This document shows positions 6,874 to 8,831 of a DNA stretch of 8,831 nucleotides, in pieces; position 1 is the first letter of the stretch, and the number at the start of each line of letters is the position of its first letter. Source of the stretch: an uncultured Anaerolineales bacterium (GTDB taxonomy: Bacteria > Chloroflexota > Anaerolineae > Anaerolineales > Villigracilaceae); assembly GCA_938008865.1 (NCBI GenBank), contig CALLJA010000321.1, forward strand, positions 1 to 8,831, in the 5' to 3' direction. Both the position numbers and the translations under genes were made by a program. The notes below the pieces were generated by a model. That model was not told the origin of the DNA. It saw only the letters and a program-made list of their open reading frames with translations, and did no database searches.

Positions 6874-8796
6874 CTATTGTTCCGTGATCTGGGATTCCAT
6901 CTCGAGGATGGCGCGCGCCACAGCCTCGACCGCGACGCGTTGTTTCCGATACAGGTCCGCTTCAGACATGGCAAGGCGCGAGGCCACTTCGCGGACTTTA
7001 CGGCCTTCGATGAATTTCATTTCCAGGATGTTGTACAGGATCCACTCCGACGTGAAGCGGCGGTCGCCCTCGGGCTTGACCTGGTCCACGGCTTTGCGCA
7101 GGAGCGCGCGCAAGGCGTTGGACGAGTTGCCGTCGTACTCCTCGGCCATGCTGCGCACCACCTGCAACTGCATCAGCGGACTGCCCGTAAGTTTGGGGCC
7201 ACCCCAGTAATGCGTGAGCGCGTCCTTGACCCAGTTGGCCAGGTCTGCCTCGCCAGGCAGGGGATCGGCCAGCAGGTTGGCGCCGCTGTCGTAACGGCCC
7301 GCCGCGCGCAGGCGCTGGATCATCTCGACCTGCGGCTGGAGGTCTTCCAGTGAGCGGAAGACGCGCTGCTGCAACTGACGGTCTTCGAGCGCCAGGGCGG
7401 CGCGGTCGGCCAGCAGCCAGAGGGCGTCGCGCTGGTCGGCTTCCATGGCTTGGCCTTCGCCGTGGTGCGCCACGCCCAAAATGCCCAACAGAGGCGGGGT
7501 TTCGTCGCGGTCCATGTCGCCGTGTTTGCGCTGGTGCAACGGCAGCACCCAGTAATTACCCCACAGGAATTCCTGGCGCATCTTCAGGCCGTCGCCCACA
7601 CGGGTGAGGGCCTCGGGCAACGCAGACTGATCGAGCAGGTTGCGCCTGCCTGCCATCACAATCAACGAAAGCCCATCGCCATCCAGGGCGGCAATGAAGG
7701 CCGAAGGCGATTGCAGGTGGTCGCGCACCGCTGCCAGCACGGCCTCCAAGAATTGTTGGAGATCGCCTTGGGTGAGCAGACGCTGTTCCACGTTCTGGAG
7801 CAGTTCCAACTCGGCGCGGTCGCCGCCAAAGAACAGCCAGCGCTCCCACAGCGGGGAGACCAGCGTGATGAGATGTTCCAGCAGCAGGACCGTCACCACC
7901 ACCGTCAGCGGGACGAAGGCGTTATAGGACAACCCGCCAAAGAGCTCACCGCCGCGGCGGACGATGGTCATCAGGCCGAGGGCGGCAGAGGCGGTCACGG
8001 GACCGCGCATGATCCATTTGAACAGGCGGCTCTTGACCACACGGTCGGGCCACGAAACGCCGAAAAAGGCCACGGCGTAGGCCATTACGATCACCAGTCC
8101 CGCCACGAGGATGTTGATGACCAGGGCCATGCCCCAGAACAGGAGTGGATATCCCGCCGCCGTGGAGGAACCGAACATCAAATACGGGTAGGACCCCAAC
8201 GCGGGGGCGGTGGCGCCCGCCATCAGGTACAACATGCGGCGGCGGCCCGAACGGGTGAGCATACGCTGGTAGGCGCGGGCAAAGTTCACACCCGCCCAGA
8301 CCATCGCGGCGACATAGTAAAGAGTGAAGATCTCCGTCCAGAGCGTACGGGCCAGGTGCGGAGCGGGCTGCCCGTTCGGGACGAGGTCGCCCAGCAAAAA
8401 TCCCAGCGCCAGCAACAGCAGGAAGGCGGCCGAGATGCCGTACATGCCGCGCACCGCCAGTCGGCGGCGTCCGCGCGAAGGACGGCCCGCCGTCACCAGC
8501 ACGGCGTCCGAGAGGTGCAGGTAGGCGGCGGGCAGGAAGACGATGCCGATCCATTGCAGGCGCAGAAGCAGGTCGATGCCCCAAGGCGGGACGGTGCCGT
8601 CCTGCAGGGCCTCGGCGGTGAACACGACCACCACGCACAGCAAGATAATGGCAAACGAACGCGCCACTCGATCACGCAGGTTGAATGAAAGAGCGTACAG
8701 GAAAAGGGAAAAGGCCGTGATGGCGATGCCCGCCGTCAGGATCTGGTTAAGAGTCTGGATCCCCGCCAGAATGTTATCGTACCAACCGTTAATCAT
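6874..8796 (-). CDS. 7TM membrane protein with GAF-like domain and C-terminal HTH-like domain (putative membrane-tethered regulator)
   Basis: This is a 640-residue protein. The N-terminal half carries hydrophobic segments at roughly 15-37, 46-63, 76-101, 118-137, 152-176, 190-208, 218-246 and 292-313, resembling the N-terminal 7TM sensor region of some histidine kinases. Residues about 330-475 look like a GAF-type sensory domain, ending in a helix (LLADRAALALEDRQLQQRV) that could continue as a coiled coil. A histidine-kinase phosphoacceptor helix, HATPase motifs, GGDEF and a receiver are all absent. Instead residues about 515-630 form a charged helical region with a helix-turn-helix-like stretch, VREVASRLAMSEADLYRKQR (601-620). 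The inferred role is a membrane-anchored sensor acting directly on DNA or a partner protein; ligand and target are unknown. No clear Shine-Dalgarno precedes the ATG at 8796 and the frame stays open to the window edge, so the true start may lie further upstream. It heads the tightly spaced gene group. Confidence 0.75.
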   Translation of the reverse strand: MINGWYDNILAGIQTLNQILTAGIAITAFSLFLYALSFNLRDRVARSFAIILLCVVVVFTAEALQDGTVPPWGIDLLLRLQWIGIVFLPAAYLHLSDAVLVTAGRPSRGRRRLAVRGMYGISAAFLLLLALGFLLGDLVPNGQPAPHLARTLWTEIFTLYYVAAMVWAGVNFARAYQRMLTRSGRRRMLYLMAGATAPALGSYPYLMFGSSTAAGYPLLFWGMALVINILVAGLVIVMAYAVAFFGVSWPDRVVKSRLFKWIMRGPVTASAALGLMTIVRRGGELFGGLSYNAFVPLTVVVTVLLLEHLITLVSPLWERWLFFGGDRAELELLQNVEQRLLTQGDLQQFLEAVLAAVRDHLQSPSAFIAALDGDGLSLIVMAGRRNLLDQSALPEALTRVGDGLKMRQEFLWGNYWVLPLHQRKHGDMDRDETPPLLGILGVAHHGEGQAMEADQRDALWLLADRAALALEDRQLQQRVFRSLEDLQPQVEMIQRLRAAGRYDSGANLLADPLPGEADLANWVKDALTHYWGGPKLTGSPLMQLQVVRSMAEEYDGNSSNALRALLRKAVDQVKPEGDRRFTSEWILYNILEMKFIEGRKVREVASRLAMSEADLYRKQRVAVEAVARAILEMESQITEQ

Positions 8797-8831
8797 GTAC
8801 CGTCCAGTAAGAGCCTGTCCGACCGCGCCGC
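8797..8831. other. Window edge upstream of the membrane regulator
   Basis: This 35-base stretch has no stop codon in the frame of the downstream gene and no clear Shine-Dalgarno or promoter boxes. It may be leader or additional N-terminal coding sequence; the window is too short to tell. Confidence 0.4.

Noticed and set aside
7450..8688. Long plus-strand open frame (412 codons) opposite the 7TM regulator
   Set aside because: Composition is the same shadow type (H, Q, G, R rich), with no ribosome site and no recognisable domain. The minus-strand gene has clear membrane helices.

Overview
The window reads as ordinary chromosomal DNA of a GC-rich bacterium, most likely a member of the Chloroflexota (Anaerolineae-like). 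This is inferred from the style of the proteins: a 7TM membrane protein with a GAF-like domain and an HTH-like tail, a three-repeat S1 protein that is not ribosomal S1, a four-helix SpoIIIE/FtsK, and an ABC-2 permease whose C-terminus resembles SpoIIM. No search could be run, so the phylum is a judgement and not proven. All seven genes lie on the minus strand and coding density is very high. I see no rRNA, tRNA, CRISPR, insertion sequence or integrase, and no gene-free stretch longer than about 120 bases.

Reading in the direction of transcription (high to low coordinates), five tightly packed genes come first. They are a membrane-bound putative regulator without a kinase domain (8796-6874), an S1-domain RNA-binding protein (6856-5903), the DNA translocase FtsK/SpoIIIE (5896-3680), a CDP-alcohol phosphatidyltransferase that looks like a phosphatidylinositol-phosphate synthase (3618-2983), and prolipoprotein diacylglyceryl transferase Lgt (2986-2141). 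Gaps are 17, 6 and 61 bases, then a 4-base ATGA overlap, so they probably form one operon. It joins chromosome segregation, RNA binding and envelope lipid/lipoprotein synthesis under a possible membrane sensor.

After a 117-base gap containing a plausible promoter comes a two-gene ABC export module: an ATPase (2023-1088) and, overlapping it by 11 bases, a permease (1098 to the window edge). The permease begins as a NatB/ABC-2 type protein and continues into a SpoIIM-like segment cut off by the edge.

The items most worth a second look are the 7TM/GAF/HTH-like protein, which may be a membrane-tethered one-component regulator; the ABC-2/SpoIIM fusion; the palindrome filling the spacer of a putative, nearly leaderless promoter; and the inositol-phosphate-type residues in the CDP-alcohol transferase.
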